A DNA stretch of 64,000 nt from Acanthochlamys bracteata (lineage: Eukaryota > Streptophyta > Magnoliopsida > Pandanales > Velloziaceae), in assembly GCA_019914995.1 (NCBI GenBank), contig CM034140.1:3720001-3784000 (forward strand). Reading direction: 5' to 3'. The position numbers were made by a program, and so were the translations under genes. The notes beneath the pieces are model-generated. The model saw only the letters and a program-made list of their open reading frames with translations. It was not told the origin of the DNA and did no database searches. Of this stretch, positions 8,023 to 24,004 are shown one piece after another; position 1 is the first letter of the stretch; every line of letters starts with the position of its first letter.

Positions 8023-11000
8023 AGCTCCTTTTTCAGTACGCTTGACTTCCATGTAAAGTAAAGATGTTTCCTTTGGCATTCTTCCCTGTTGTCTTATATC
8101 TACTTCAAAGTTATAAAGTAAGACATATGACATTGATTGTTAGGGGTCAGGACCACCAGTATGATTCTTATTGAGGACTTGCACAGGGAATCATCTTATT
8201 CAATGCCCTTCTCAAACACTGAGGAGCAAGACCAGAGGGATGGAACATCATGACCATTTGTGTAAGCAAATCTAATTATATGCTGATGCCTTTGTCTTCT
8301 GTTATTTATTTGTAGGATGAACTGGTATTGTCCTACTTTTGCTCTTCGTTAGAAAGGCAAAAAGCTGCAACTTTTGCCTGTCTTTCTGGTAGAGTTTAAT
8401 TGTTGCCTATTTATGGGATGGAGTGGGCTGTGTACTCTTGTAAGGCTTACTAGGTTTAGTTGGTTTGTATCTTGTTAAATTTGTAAGCTGAAATAAATAT
8501 GTATTTCTTTCATTGCCAAGAAATTCGGTGTTGATAAAGATGGGTGATTGTGGTTTCATGTGATGCTTTGGTTTTCATGAACAAAATAGGCCTGGACAAG
8601 CAATTTGGTGCATATTTCTTGCAACTTTGCTGCTATTAGAATTTGAAAATGTTGATAAAACAGTAGCTTTTTTCCAACGGAATCACAAAAAAAAAAGTGG
8701 TATAACCGAGTTGCTATCTCAAGAAAATTTATCTTGAATTATTCTACAAAGCTATCCATATACGGAATATTTCATGAGAATCAAATCGGACTTTACTACT
8801 ATTTGAATGCAGCTTCACAAAGTTATTATGAATTTTGGCCTCGTTACCTGTGATTAAGAGAAAGGAAGTTGTTTGAAGATTTTATTTCAACTTATAAAAA
8901 CATATGCATCATCCGTATCTGTGACTGGAAATAACAATTGACAGATTCGGCCCGATTTAATAAGAAATCATTGACCTGTTACTAAGAATGTGTTTAAAAA
9001 TATTTTTGAAATTTGGTTTTTAAAAACAAAAAAATATCTTTATTTATTTTAATAAACGAGTTTTATTATTTTGACTTTAAAAAAATGATAAAAAAATTTT
9101 ATTTAAGTAAAAATTTTTAATACTTCCTAAAATTTTAAATAAATTATATTAAATATTATAAAAAATTATTATAAAATATAAATTAACATTATTTTTTTGA
9201 ATGAGTTGCCAAACACATCCTAAAACTAGATCGATTTTAAGTTTAATCTGGCGAGACTCTGGTCGATCTGGTGCTTACCATAAGACCCACAAAAAAAAAA
9301 CGTCTTCTCTTGTGGCCGCACCTACTCAGATACTGTCCTTTTTACTCTCGGAAGCAGATCGTGAATTTGTTCTTCTTGTTGATTGCTGCTTCGTCGTCGT
9401 TCTTCTTTTTAAGATTGGGCCTCTAGCCCACAATACTATAATGGGCTGGTCGTTCTTATTTTTAAAATCTAGGCCTATAACCAACAAACCATATGGGCTT
9501 CCTAACTATTAGGGTCTATAGTTGGCAGACACAAATCAGTAAGTTGACCGAGTGCTCTAGGGATATTTCTGCCCGAGTCGAGAATTTTGTTAGCTATGCC
9601 GTATATTTTCTGCTTTTCGTTTTGGTCATTGAATTGAAACCGACTTCTGTTGAACTTTCTTTTGTTTATAAAGACTGTTATATCTTACGCAGGTACATAC
9701 AGTCCATATCGGAGACCAGTTAGAGAAAGTAATAGTATTTTCGAAAATTTTTGAATAAATTTTATTTTTATATTTTAAATAATAATAATAATAAATAATA
9801 ATAAAATTTTGTGAATGTTATAAGTTTATATATTTTTCAAAATTTTAAAATAATCTGTAAAATATTTATTAAAAGAATATAAAATAAAGTTGGAATGAAA
9901 ACACTTGAAAAGCATTTTTAAATGTTAAAAACTTTTTAATTCTATAAAATATCCAATTTATATAGGTCATAATTTTAAAATCTAGAAATTTAATAATTTT
10001 TTGCAATAAACATATAAATGAGAAAGAGTAAACATAATTTGATCTATAACATTTATTTTTAATCAATTATTTACATTTTGAAAAGCTTGATTTCTCTTTA
10101 TTAATTTTCCTCTTAATTTTAAAGAGAACCTTAGGTGATGAAAAGATTTAAAAAAAATTTTTTTGAAGAGAAGAGATGACTAGATACCACCTTTTATAAA
10201 GATTATATTCATTACTCATTAATCATCATAATAAATATAATATTGATTTTTTAAATTTCAAAATATATTCGTTACTTGCTATCTATATGACTTTTGAATT
10301 TCATCATATATTCATTCACTATTTATAATAATAAATAATAGATTGTGACTGTTAAATTTTTACCAATATTTAATAAAATTTAACAAATTTAATTTATTAA
10401 AATCATTTAAAATTTTGCATATGAGGCACTCCAACACCAAACACTACCGTAATCTTATTCACAAGGCCAACTCTTTCCATAGTTGGACATGTATTTCCTG
10501 ATAGCCGTAGCTTACAACTCTGGTTAGTGAGCTTTATCTTTTTCTGTCAATTGAATATGCTTGAGTTTAGCTTATAGAAAGAAGCTAATTTGAAAATAAA
10601 AAAGTATTTCTAAAATAAATTTTTTTAAAATAAAATATATAGTAAAAATTTATAATTTTTTAATAAAATTTTTAAACATTATAAAATATCTATTAAAAAA
10701 TATAAATAAAAATTAAAATATTAATTTTCTGATTAATCAAAGCTCATCTCAACTCCAGATCTGCACTTCTGCAGACTGTAGGCTTTTGACAATTTTGCAT
10801 GCATCTAAATAAATAGCTCTGGTTACTTTGAAAGTGAAAGCAAGCTGCTAGACATGGACATGCTTGAAAAAAAATTAAAAGATGTAGAAACTCAAAAATA
10901 CAAAAATAATTTTTCCTTTTGATGTGAAAGAAGAGGTACGCATTAATAATATTTTATTCATAAATATGGGAAAGTAGCCTGATAACTGAATTGTATAACA

Positions 11001-12078
11001 AATTATATGTTGTAAAAGATTTTTCCTTCTGCTTGACAATGACAGAGCTCCAATCAAGTATAAAGAAACCTTGTAATTCATCCGTTTGTTTAGCGTAAAA
11101 TAAAGCTTAGATTTTGCTTAGAATCTAAACCCTAAATTATAAACCCTTTGGTTGACTTCGTAATCTTCTTATATCTAACAAAAAAATTAAAAGTGTACTT
11201 ATAATGAAAAGTGTCCTCGTTCTAGTTCTAGCTAAATTAAGAATGCATTTTAGTTACATAAATTTTTTTTTATAAGATATTAAGTTTAAATTTACTCAAA
11301 TTCACTCTAAATATGTCCGAACTCAATTTGTTTTTTTATCGATTAAAACACACCCTAAGTTTGAAATAGATGAAAAGGTAAATTCTTTTCATTAAAATTT
11401 TCATGACATTTAAAACTAATTATAAATACAATTATTCCCTTATTGTATAATTTGTTTGTAATTTTAAGTTCAAATTTTGTTTACAATACTAAACGTTTTC
11501 TTTTATTTAAAATTTCAAAAAATATTTGAAGTAATGCCAAATATCGCTGAAGTACCTTAGTGCAAGTTTGGCATTGCACTTTAAGGTACTTCTTTTTTTT
11601 TTTTATAATAATTTTTTTAAATAAATTTAGGATGTAAATCTTTTTATTTAATTATATATAATTTAAAAATTTTAAATAGAAAATAAGTTCAATTTTAAAA
11701 AATTCAAATTAAATATTTTTATAAAAATTTTAAGCAACGAGTCGTTACGCTTTAAAAGTTGGCAGATATATAGACACCTTGGTGGTGTTTGGAAATGATT
11801 TTTCAACTTTATTTTATTTTAATTTTTTATTTCATCTTTTTAATAATTTTTATAATATTTTATAAAATTATTTAAATATAAATAAATTTTATATTATAAA
11901 ATTTTAATTATTATTTATTATTATTCTTATTTTTAAATAAAATAATTTTTAAAAAAATATATAAAATATCTTTTTTAATATTTTTTAAAAGCACTTAAAA
12001 CACCTTTGTCTAACTTCTTACATCCGCTGATCTGTTTCATAATTGAAATAATTATGTGTGATTTCGTGAGGATCGTAA
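8023..12078. other. Intergenic, AT-rich tracts, no gene recognised
   Basis: After the 3' UTR of the upstream gene (to about 8520) this stretch holds several AT-rich short-element tracts (about 8990-9200, 9730-9900, 10590-10730, 11600-11700, 11795-12000). The 9280-9500 patch has TGGGCC/AGCCCA words typical of plant promoters but no reading frame I could support. Confidence 0.5.
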
Positions 12079-12330
12079 GGGTGCGTTTTGGCGCAGCTTA
12101 TGAAAAACTTGCTTATTAAATTTTTTTATTTTATATTTTTTAATATATATTTTATAAATATATAAAAAAATTTATTTAAAAAATTAAAAAAAACTTTACG
12201 AAATAAAAATTTTTTATTATATATTTTTATTATTATTTTTTAATATAAAAAATAGAACTTATTTTTAAAAAAATAAAAATATTTTTTATTTGTAAAAAAA
12301 TTTTATTTTATAAACATTTTCAAACGTACC
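12079..12330. mobile_element. AT-rich MITE, family C
   Basis: About 252 bp from GGGTGCGTTTTGGCGC to CAAACGTACC, flanked by TAA on both sides (12076-12078 and 12331-12333). The interior is A/T-rich and carries the same TTTTATAAATATATAAAAAAATTTA core as other family C copies. It lies about 330 bp upstream of the NHL gene start. Confidence 0.6.
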
Positions 12331-12658
12331 TAAAATTTGATAAATAATATTTTATCAAAATTTGTTTTTTGGCATCTCTCTAATAGATATATCTTCATTG
12401 AAAAGAAACTCCAATTTTCAAAATTGCATATAAAATAAATATAGCTGCACGCCTGTTCATGCTAACTTTCTCTTTCTGTGTCGCTTTCATAATTCCTTCC
12501 TTGGAAATCGCTTCTCCTCGCAACAACGAGTTCGTTGGCTGCTGAACTCTTTCATTTAATTCAAATCATGAATATAAATAAACACACAATACAGCAATTA
12601 TAGCAAAAAATTTCAACTCCCAACTCCCTCTCTGTTGCTTTCTTTTTCTCAGACACTC

Positions 12659-13407
12659 ATGAAGCCACCAACAGCAACCACCGACGGCGTTCCGCCGGGC
12701 TACTCTCCATCTACAGCATCCGAAGACAAACTCCGTCGTCACCGTCGTCGTCGCCGTTGTCTCTGCTGCCTGATCTGTCTTCTCGTTCTCATCGCTCTTT
12801 TGATTCTACTCCTCGTTCTTTTCCTAGTCCTCCTTCGCCCAAAAGACCCAACCGCAACTCTGGTTTCCGCTCGCGTCACCGGCGTTTCCCCTCGCGTTTC
12901 CCTTCCTTCTCTCTCTATCAATCTCAACGTTTCTCTCAACCTTGTGCTCCGTGTTCATAACCCCAACCGTGCTTCTTTCTCCCACCCTGATCCTGGCACT
13001 TCTCTTATTTACTACCGCAGCCAGCAGGTGCATGGTTACTACTAGAACAAGCTTAAAAACGAAAGAGTTTTGAAAGATTTTTACCTGATTCGTTTGGTTG
13101 GTTTAATTTCTATTAGGTAGGAGATGCGCAAGTAGAGCCGGGAAAGATCCCGGCGAGAGGAGACGGCGATGTTGTGTTACAGCTGACGCTGCAAACAGAC
13201 AAGTTTGTGAACCAGTTGGGGAACTTGGTCGGAGATGTTCTCGCCGGAGCTGTTGGGTTTGACGTGGAAACGAGGATTCCAGGGAAGGTGACGATACTGG
13301 GAATTGTCAAGAGGCACGCGGTAGCAGTCTCTAAGTGCCACGTTGTTGTTGGGTTCCCTGATATGAAGGTAAGGTCACAAGACTGCAACAACAAGACCAA
13401 GCTCTAG
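12659..13407 (+). CDS. NDR1/HIN1-like (NHL) LEA_2 membrane protein
   Basis: Two exons: 12659-13027 and 13117-13407, with donor CAG|GTGCAT, acceptor ATTAG|GTAGGA and phase 0, giving 219 aa. The N-terminus is proline-rich and cytosolic. A strongly basic run (R26-R33) precedes a cysteine-rich entry and a single membrane segment at about 37-60. The ectodomain is an LEA_2 fold: LRPKDPTATLVS, the NLNVSLNLVLRVHNPNRASF strand region, and a second-exon sandwich ending in CHVVVGFPDMKVRSQDC. In this family the protein sits in the plasma membrane, and members act in pathogen response and membrane-wall contact. Length and the single-intron structure fit. The start is ATG 12659; the nearby upstream frame has no other ATG. 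No NHL subtype can be assigned. Confidence 0.88.
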
Positions 13408-15630
13408 AGATTCTTTTTCTCTTTCTTAAAGAGAAATTTTAGATTGGTTTTTATTTGTATGAGATGGATTTGTTTGGAACTTTGATTAGTGATTGTAACA
13501 TAATGTAATATGATTTGAGAAATCATAGTCTCTTCTTTTTCGTATCTGTATGTATTAGTTCTATTAAAGATTTATTTACTGATATTGAAATTTAAAATTT
13601 TTTTGTCAGTTTTTTTTTTAATATTTATTTTTTAAAATTTTGATTATAGGAAATTAAGCACGTGTCCAACTCATGTTTTCATAAAAATCATTTTAAATTT
13701 ATTTTCATTTCCATAAAATCTATAGAAATTATTTAAACTTTTCCTTCCAAAAAATTATAAAATTAATATCACTTTAGAATCACTATTTATAAAATTTATT
13801 GATGAATTTACTAGTTTATGGGAAACTCTATTGATGAATGAATAGACACCAATATGTCGGCTTTAATTTTAATAACATGCTAGTCAATGGCGTAAAATGT
13901 AACTAATCGTAACTTCAATGGAATTTTTCCATTTTCTGATTTTGACCAACACGTATATTTATTTTTTAATTTGCGCTATAATTTTATCTGAGTAATTTTT
14001 CTATGCGGATCTGACTACTTAGTTTTAATTAGTTGATGTAATCTTTAAAAATTTCTACATGTAAGCTTATCTAAAATGATATAGATATTTCCTCAAAAAT
14101 TACGTACAACTTATAATGTTTTTATTGTGAGTTGGTTTTTTTGCCATTAAGCAAGATAGTGGTTCTGCTTCGCAAAAGTCGAAAGATATTAGGATTAAAT
14201 TTTTTACGTGAAACAGAGATTGTTTAATTTACTAATGTTGGTTTAAAAATAAATAAATTAATTCTATATTGAATAAAGATAAAATAAATATAAATTAATA
14301 TAATAAAAAGCTTCAAATTTTTGGACTAAATTGAGCTTTCTAAACGTATAAGCTGGATACTTTAGATATTTTTTTTTATTAAATTTTTTGTGTTGTATAT
14401 TCTTAACAACTAATAATTCTTCTAACTGTAGAAGTGTTGCCGCAATTCAAGTCTATAAATAGTTTAAGGTTCTGTTAGAGCATTCCTCGGAGCAAAAAGA
14501 TTGCTTCTGAAGGTGATAGGTGCAAGGGGTGGTTATTATTCTGCATTCATTGTGGTGGTTAATCAGATGGATTGACCTTGAGATGCAAGGGGAATCTGAG
14601 ATGTTGTAAATGCATAGTAAAAATCAGGATTCCCCAAGTTAACAGTGTTGAAATTTCAGCGAAATGAAATGAAATTATCGGGTTCGGCCTTGAGATTGCA
14701 TGGTGAAACAAATTCACTTGTCATACACTTTTCGTATGAGCTATTTACCACCAAGCCAGATAATGGGAATGTTTGAGACTGTTTTTGAAAGAAAAAAAAT
14801 GAATAAAAAATATTTTTAAATTTTTTGAAAAATGAGTTTTATATTTTTATTTCTAAAAAAATGAAAATAAGTAATAATAAGATTTATGATGTAGATTTTT
14901 TAAAAATATTTTATAAAGTATTGTATAAAGTTTATTAAGAAAGGTGAAATAAAATATTAAAATGAAATGAATTTATATGCAATGCCCAAACATCCCCTTA
15001 TGTTGGACCCAAACTACTCACAAAAGGTTCGACTGTTTCCTGTATTACTTGTGCTTCAGAAAATTCTATACTATGAAGGGTAACTGGTGTTTTACATAAG
15101 AGGAATTCAGATGGCTGTGATTTGGAAAGTTGAAAGATCTATTCCCATCCAACAGGATGCATTCTCTTTGATCTGATCATTGCTTTTGAAGTGTTTTATG
15201 TTTTACTTTGAGAGCAAATTGAATCATTCACATGTAAATTTCCTGTATGCAGTTTTCCTATGATAGGCAAGAGGTTTTATATCAGATTCACATGTATCAA
15301 AAAGTTATCAGGACAAACAAATACCAGGAAATACCAAAAAATTGGTTTTGTTGTAAGTTACCATCAGACTACTTCAACGTATATCAGAAAGAGGCAAACG
15401 GTAAATTTTAATGGAAGCACAACAACAAATATTTGAAGGAGGCACGTGAACAAGCATTCAACATCTCTCAGGAGATGTACATCATCGTTACAACTTGCAA
15501 GTATTAGTTTTGCCTACGATGGTTCGCAAATTAAAATAGCTACAAACGTCAAACATCCTAACAAAGTAAATAGCTGCTTTCCTGGGTTGAAACCTAAGGA
15601 AATTCATCCATCACGCATGAAATACAAGTG
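13408..15630. other. Intergenic between the NHL and CDKB1 genes
   Basis: This stretch contains the NHL 3' UTR, the solo LTR fossil, an AT-rich tract at about 14765-14985 and otherwise unique sequence. No gene was recognised. About 300 bp next to 15630 is presumably the CDKB1 3' UTR. Confidence 0.5.
14236..14408 (+). mobile_element. Solo LTR fossil, same family as the 50.7-52.2 kb TRIM
   Basis: About 173 bp starting TGTTGG and ending in AACA. It shares ordered blocks with the long terminal repeats at 50710-52228: the TATTGAATAAAGATAAAAT block, the TTAATATAATA block and the GGACTAAATTGAGCTTTCTA block. It is more diverged than the tandem copies and looks old. No internal region adjoins it. Confidence 0.6.
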
Positions 15631-18200
<2,570 letters not shown>

Positions 18201-18380
18201 TGAACGATCGAAGGCTTCGAATCGATCAAAGATTGATTGATAGATAGAGATCTGGATTGATTAATTGATCTGTGGAGTGTGTGTTCTTGAAATTGGGGAA
18301 GGGAGGGAAAATGAATGAATTGAGAGCATCAGATCACGTGAGAGAGGGTTGATGTAAATGGAATGGAATTGATAGATGAA

Positions 18381-18389
18381 CAACGGCTA
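18381..18389 (+). promoter_or_regulatory. MSA-like (AACGG core) element upstream of CDKB1
   Basis: CAACGGCTA matches the YAACGGYYA core of the mitosis-specific activator element bound by three-repeat MYB factors. It lies about 180 bp upstream of the CDKB1 start codon, in reverse orientation relative to the gene. The two preceding bases do not match the full 11-mer. Confidence 0.4.
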
Positions 18390-18440
18390 CGTGAGATAAG
18401 AAAGTTTGAAATTTGAACAATGGAATATGTAAGAGATTTT

Positions 18441-19161
18441 GGATATATTTCGATTCTTAACTAAAACATAAAAGATAAAAGTTAAAAAACGAATAGAAAA
18501 AATAATAATAAATGGATAAAAAATTAGTTGATTAATTTTATAATATTTGAATATAAGGTAAAATAATAAAAATAATTATGTTTGAATAGATGGATAAATG
18601 AATAAGTAATAAAAATAAAATTTTCAAAAAAAACTCAAATATTTTTTTTATTATATTAATATTACTTTTATTATATAATTTTAACTAATTTATTAATATA
18701 ATTTTAAATAAACTTTATTAATATAATCTTTAAATTAATTTTTATATTAATCTAAAATTATATCAATTACTAAATATAAAAATAATTATATAATTTTATT
18801 ATATGTTGTACCAATTAAAATTAATTAAATTAAATAAATATAAAAATTTTAAATTATTATAATAAAAAATAACATGTTTTAATTTAAAAATATTAAATAA
18901 AAAATATTATTAAATTATGAATAACTATTTTAAAATATTTAAAAAATAAAATAATAAAAAGAAAGCAAATTTATTTTTTTATTGTCAACATATGTACCCA
19001 CTAATTAGTCGATATATATTTAACTACAGAACAGTAAAAATGATGGAGAGTAGTTCTCTATCTTTCTCTTTAATAATATATATTATCAAATATAGGTAGA
19101 TATAAAAAAATACTTTATTATCACTATTATTTTCTATATCTATCCATAATCCAAACATACC
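18441..19161 (+). mobile_element. AT-rich MITE, family B, copy 1
   Basis: About 720 bp starting GGATATATTTCGATTC and ending TAATCCAAACATACC. It shares ordered blocks with copies at 41408-42107 and 49692-50395: GATAATAGAAAAAATA-like start, TTTGAATAGATGGATAAATGAAT, and ATGGAGAGTAGTT near the 3' end. It is non-coding and lies in the promoter-side DNA of CDKB1. Confidence 0.6.
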
Positions 19162-19555
19162 TTTTATGTAGAGGAACAGAAGGTTGTCAAAAAAATACAT
19201 TAAGAATACTTTTTATTATTGTTATGCTATATATTCTCACAGATTCATGCCAGGCTATTGCCAGGTATCAAGGAAACTTCTATAAATTAGTAGTAGGTAA
19301 CAAATAACTTCTAATTACGTGCATATACAACTAAACTGGACATAGTGGACAGAACTGAAACTCATAGGGTTAGAAGTGAGGAACAGAATGGCTCCCCAAG
19401 AAAGCACAGTAGGAAAAGCTCAAGTTTAGCAAGGGAATAGTGGAAATAAGTAGTTGTAGAAACATCGAAGGTTTTCTGAACGTAGATCATGCAGTATATA
19501 AGGAGAAAGAAACTTAAGTCAGAATTAAGCATTCACAAGAATAATGATTTACTAA

Positions 19556-22500
19556 TCAAGCCTTTGAAGAGTGAATTGAGCTATCAAAAGCAGATTCAAC
19601 ATTGCTTATAACAAATGTATAAATCTTGTGCTTCAACCGCTCTATAATCTCAGCAATGCACATATCCTCTGGCTTTCTTCCAACTCCATCGAGCCAATCG
19701 TTCACTCTCTTCAGATGAGATAGGACTGCAGCAACTTTTAGCTTGTTACTTGGAGAAGCTTCCTTGCTACTATCTGAATTACCTTCAAACAATCTGAACC
19801 CTACATCAACAGCTTCCTCAATAAACTTTAAGAACCACTTCTCCATCTCACTTTTGAGATTTCTAGCGACTTCTAATGACTCGCTGACTCCACCTCCTTT
19901 ACTGCTTGCATTGCTTGTAGGTGACATGATGACCTTAGCACAATCCCTCGTAGTCTTTGAGGGGCTAGTTTTTGGAGGGTTTATACAGGGAACTTCAGGT
20001 TTCTCTACACTATTGAGTAGAGAGACAACTCTAAGATCAGTAGCAAGTGCTGCTTCTACCCAAAGAGAAGTAGACCTTCGCCTTTCAATGCACAAGGCAT
20101 CACTGACTCCAACATTCTTTGCAGCAGTAAGAGATTCTGCAAGACCGTTGCACTTCAAAGAATCCTCATAAATAGACAAGAAACGATCAATTGTTGGCAG
20201 TGGATTGCCTGACTTTGATGAAGAACAGAGATCAGAGAACATGCTACAAATGAAATTGCAGTGCCAAATCAGATGATCATTAGTCAATAGCGCTGAGTTG
20301 TAGTTACATAGAATGATGGGAGATTGACATATACCTTAAACACCTGATAACCATTTCAGCAGAAGAAGCTTCTTCCAAACCCTCCGCAGCAGCTGCAGAT
20401 GCCATGTTTCTTCTATGGATAGTCTCCTGCATTTCCATTGAAGATCAGTTTAAACTTTAAATAGATAGAATTCCCAGTCATTTATGCCACTAGTTAGAAA
20501 TTTCTACTTGTACCTTTCCTAGCCTTGCAAGGTTATCTGAGACATGATCCAAAGGTATACTACCATCTGTCCATTTCTTGTCATGAACAACAACTTTCAG
20601 AGGAGTGAACTTTGCCTTTTCAGGTAGAGAATAACTTTCCGACTTGTTATTTTGCTGTGGAATTTTGTTTGAACTTTCCTCATTACTTGAATGATCTCCA
20701 CTTGCATCACTTCGCCCTCGAGTAACGGCAGCCTGAAACAAAGTTAGACAGATGACTATGAGGCAGTTGTAAGAAGACGAGCATATGAGATAACAGAACT
20801 TCACCATAAAGTAGCTAGTAATGGGACATGTTTACTCTTCAAAATGTCAGGGGTATCAGTTCATCAGATTACCAAACTTCTATTCTACAGGAGGTCTGAT
20901 GTAATACTGCATTACTATAAGGATATTTCATGAAGGTAACGAAATACATAAATTTTTTTACCAAGACAAGCAAACCATCAACATCAATGTAGTCGAAATG
21001 GGTGTACAAGAAGCCAAGTTTTTAGCAGATTGGTAAAAGTCAATGCTCTCTTCAACTATGAAACATAATGGCAAAGTGCTTAACCAGGAGATCTCAATGA
21101 TTATTCTATTAGTGACAAGAATGCTTTCAATGAAAGTCTAAAATTAGTACTACGAAATGAAATAGCCTACGTAATTTCGATCAATTATGTTACTCAAGAG
21201 AGCAGAACGGAAGAAACTTAGAAGGTTCTTCAAAGAAGAAAAAACGCAAATGGTTGTTTAAGCTCAAAATCTATCAGCACTATCAGCAGGCTGGGTATCC
21301 AAAACACAAATTGAGATCCTAATCTACTTTTGATGTAAGATTTTATGTAAGATTTTGAGTATGTTAATATGAATACCTATGTAGCTATTACTACTCAATT
21401 GACAGTGAGAAACATATTTTACAAACCCCGATGATTGGAAACAAGGGCCATTTCAGTGAATAGGTAAGAATTTTGTTATTGAGAAGCTGTAGCAACTTTA
21501 TGCAGATAATCATAATTACATACTAGAGCTGCTCAAACAGATCCATGAATTTCAATGATTGTTTCTGAACCTAAAGCTGCTACGGATTGAACAAAGCAGA
21601 ACCAACTGCAGCAGCATTTGATAAATTTTTATCAAACAAGTAACAACTATGCCTACATTGGATATGCTTAGCAACTGCATCATTTAACCTCATACTCAAT
21701 AAATCCCAAATAAAAACCAATCTAGAAATGCTATTTACGCACAACTGATCAAAAGCAAGCATTCAGAGACACTAAGTGAGAAAATTCATCCAAACCTAAT
21801 TACGCAAAAATAAACATTCACCATGTGAAAACATATTTGGCCCAAGCTACTGCTGTATATACACTACAAATCTAATCAACCCCAAAGGTTAGCATTTTTT
21901 ACCTGTGTTTTCATTATAGCATGGTGATCAACCTTCTTCTTTGACCCACCCTTCTCCTTAGCCTCACTAGAAGCACTAGACGTAGTTGACTGATCTTCCC
22001 AGCTCTTCCTAAGGGACTTTGTGGAACCCATCAAAGCATCCGATATCTTCGGAATCCCTGCTGTCACTGAAACCTTTCTGCTCCCTGCAGACTCCCCAGA
22101 AACCGGTGACATCTTCATCCCCACAGAAAGCCTCCTCCCTGGAGATCCACTTGCTCGTCTACCAGCTGGTGAAGCCACCCCTCTCCTGCTCCCAACCGGC
22201 GACGGCTGCCTGTACCTTGATGGAACTACGATCGCTGGCTCCCTTGCTGTCCTCCTATTTTCCTCTCTAGCTGCCACCAAGCTGGGAACCTCACACTTCG
22301 AAGGCACTGGCGAAAACGACTGTGATCCAGTTGCAGCACGTGGTACAGGCGAAGATTGCCTCGACACAGATTTTTTCGCAGGGGAAGGTTCTCGGGGCCC
22401 CAATTTCGCTCTGGCTGGCGAAGTGAAGCGATGTTTTTTATCAACGGCCGCAGCAGAGACAACATTTTCCTTACTAGCTAATATCGTTCTAGAATTAATC

Positions 22501-22976
22501 GGAGCAGGGGGGAATTGGTTATCCGAAGAGGCAGGTTGGATAAGGAAAGATTTCCCATCAGGAGCGACACGAGCAACAAGTGGTTGCGGAGCGTTTGCGG
22601 AAGAGAAAGTCGGTGGCGGAGATCGGGAAGACAAAACCTTAATCGGCTTGAGTGAGTTAGGGCGAGGGAGAGGAGACGAAGAAGAAGGTGTGAAGAGGAA
22701 CTTATCGACATGAACGAGTTGCCCAAGGTGGAGCTTGTCGGCAGTCGATGAATCGAGCGAAACGTAAGTCGAATGAAGCGAATCGGAGAGCTGAAGGTAG
22801 AAAGCATTGGGTGGGTTTCGAAGAAGAGGATGATGGTGGTTGCTGTCGTTGGAGCAAGGAGAAGAAATGATTCCGGTGATCTGAAGAATAGAAGATCGGT
22901 GCTCGCCTGTGATTTTTGTTTCACTGTCCATCGATTGGAGAAGTTTCAGGAGAACGCCTGGAGTCAAGCTCCCCAT
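19556..22976 (-). CDS. DUF936 family protein, 690 aa
   Basis: Plant-specific protein of unknown biochemical role. Four exons, read 21903-22976, 20514-20732, 20335-20426, 19556-20243, have GT-AG borders and consistent phase. The N-terminus MGSLTPGVLLKLLQSMDS followed by the LQITGIIS / FYLQLSDSLHSTYVSL / LGQLVHVDKF blocks is the DUF936 signature (residues about 1-115). Residues about 170-345 are a low-complexity basic, Ser/Pro-rich stretch with repeated SPVP/SPAG/SPGR-type motifs, probably disordered and phosphorylated. Exon 2 carries KWTDGSIPLDHVSDNLARLGK, a second conserved block. The C-terminal part (exons 3-4) is helical, with AAEGLEEASSAEMVIRCLSMFSDLCSS and LKSEMEKWFLKFIEEAVDVGF. No signal peptide or membrane segment is visible. 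The long first intron (about 1.2 kb) contains no extra gene that I can see. Confidence 0.88.
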
Positions 22977-24004
22977 TCTTGATCAATTGATTGATTGTTG
23001 AATTGAATTGAATTGTTAGTCGAATTGATCGTCGGGAAGATGAAGAAGGTTTCTGAGTAGGGAAGAGAGAAAAGAGTTGATGGAGAGCACGACGGGAAAT
23101 TGGGTGAAAAAGAAAGAAGACAAATTATTATGAGATTTGGGAAGACCGTCTGGATTGGGTTTTGAATTTTGAATGCCCGCGTGAAGGATTGCGTGACAAA
23201 GGAGCAGATTGACGGTTGAGATTGCTCCGGTAGATATGATTCTACCGTTGGTTCGCTTGGTAGCTGGCATCTGTCATTTCGCATCAACTCCTCTCCATTG
23301 TTTTCAATGAAAATTGAAAATACAATACGCAACCATATAAACAATATTATTAATTATAGCACCGTTCCAAAGTGATGGTAAACAATTATACTAACATTTT
23401 ATTTATATTTTTAATAAATTCTTTATAATATTTTATAAAAAAAATTTTACATCATAAAAATATATTATTAATTTATTTAAAAACATTTTTTAAAATATAA
23501 TTAAAATTTAGTTAAAAAAATCTTTAAAATAACATCTCCTTTATTACGTTGATGAGGTACATATTAGAACGCTCGTATACTATTCAATAATAAAATTGTT
23601 TAAACAGAATCTTAGTGAGCAGCTTAATACCAGCTAATTTAAACAGTATTGGAAAAAAAGCCTGGAGAAAATACAACTACACTACGCACCTCTATCACCA
23701 GATCTTTGGGCAATAGGAAAATAGGTAAACGAAAACAAAAGACTATGCACTTGAATATCCTGAGCGAAATAAATAGCACACTAACAATGTTTCAAAGATG
23801 TTTGTCAAAACATTACCATATTAAACTTATGGAAAAGTAAGTACTTCCACCGTCAACCCAAAACATTCGCAGCCAGGCAATAACAAGGGCTGCTTTACGG
23901 CAAAATTTATTTAGCTGTTGCAGAATCACTAAGCTGGTTGATGCAACAGAATGTTATCTAAGCTACAACTTATCAAAGGCTGAATTTGCTTCTGGCAATA
24001 AAAA
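22977..24004. other. Intergenic between DUF936 and phosphoglycerate mutase genes
   Basis: This stretch includes the DUF936 5' leader (to about 23280), an AT-rich short-element tract at about 23390-23540, and the 3' UTR side of the mutase gene. No gene was recognised. Confidence 0.5.

Noticed and set aside
19743-20171. 142-codon plus-strand open frame
   Set aside because: Antisense to the last DUF936 exon; no recognisable protein features.
22021-22713. 230-codon open frame on the plus strand
   Set aside because: It lies entirely antisense to exon 1 of the DUF936 gene, whose minus-strand frame has family motifs. The plus-strand frame is a by-product of that exon's composition.
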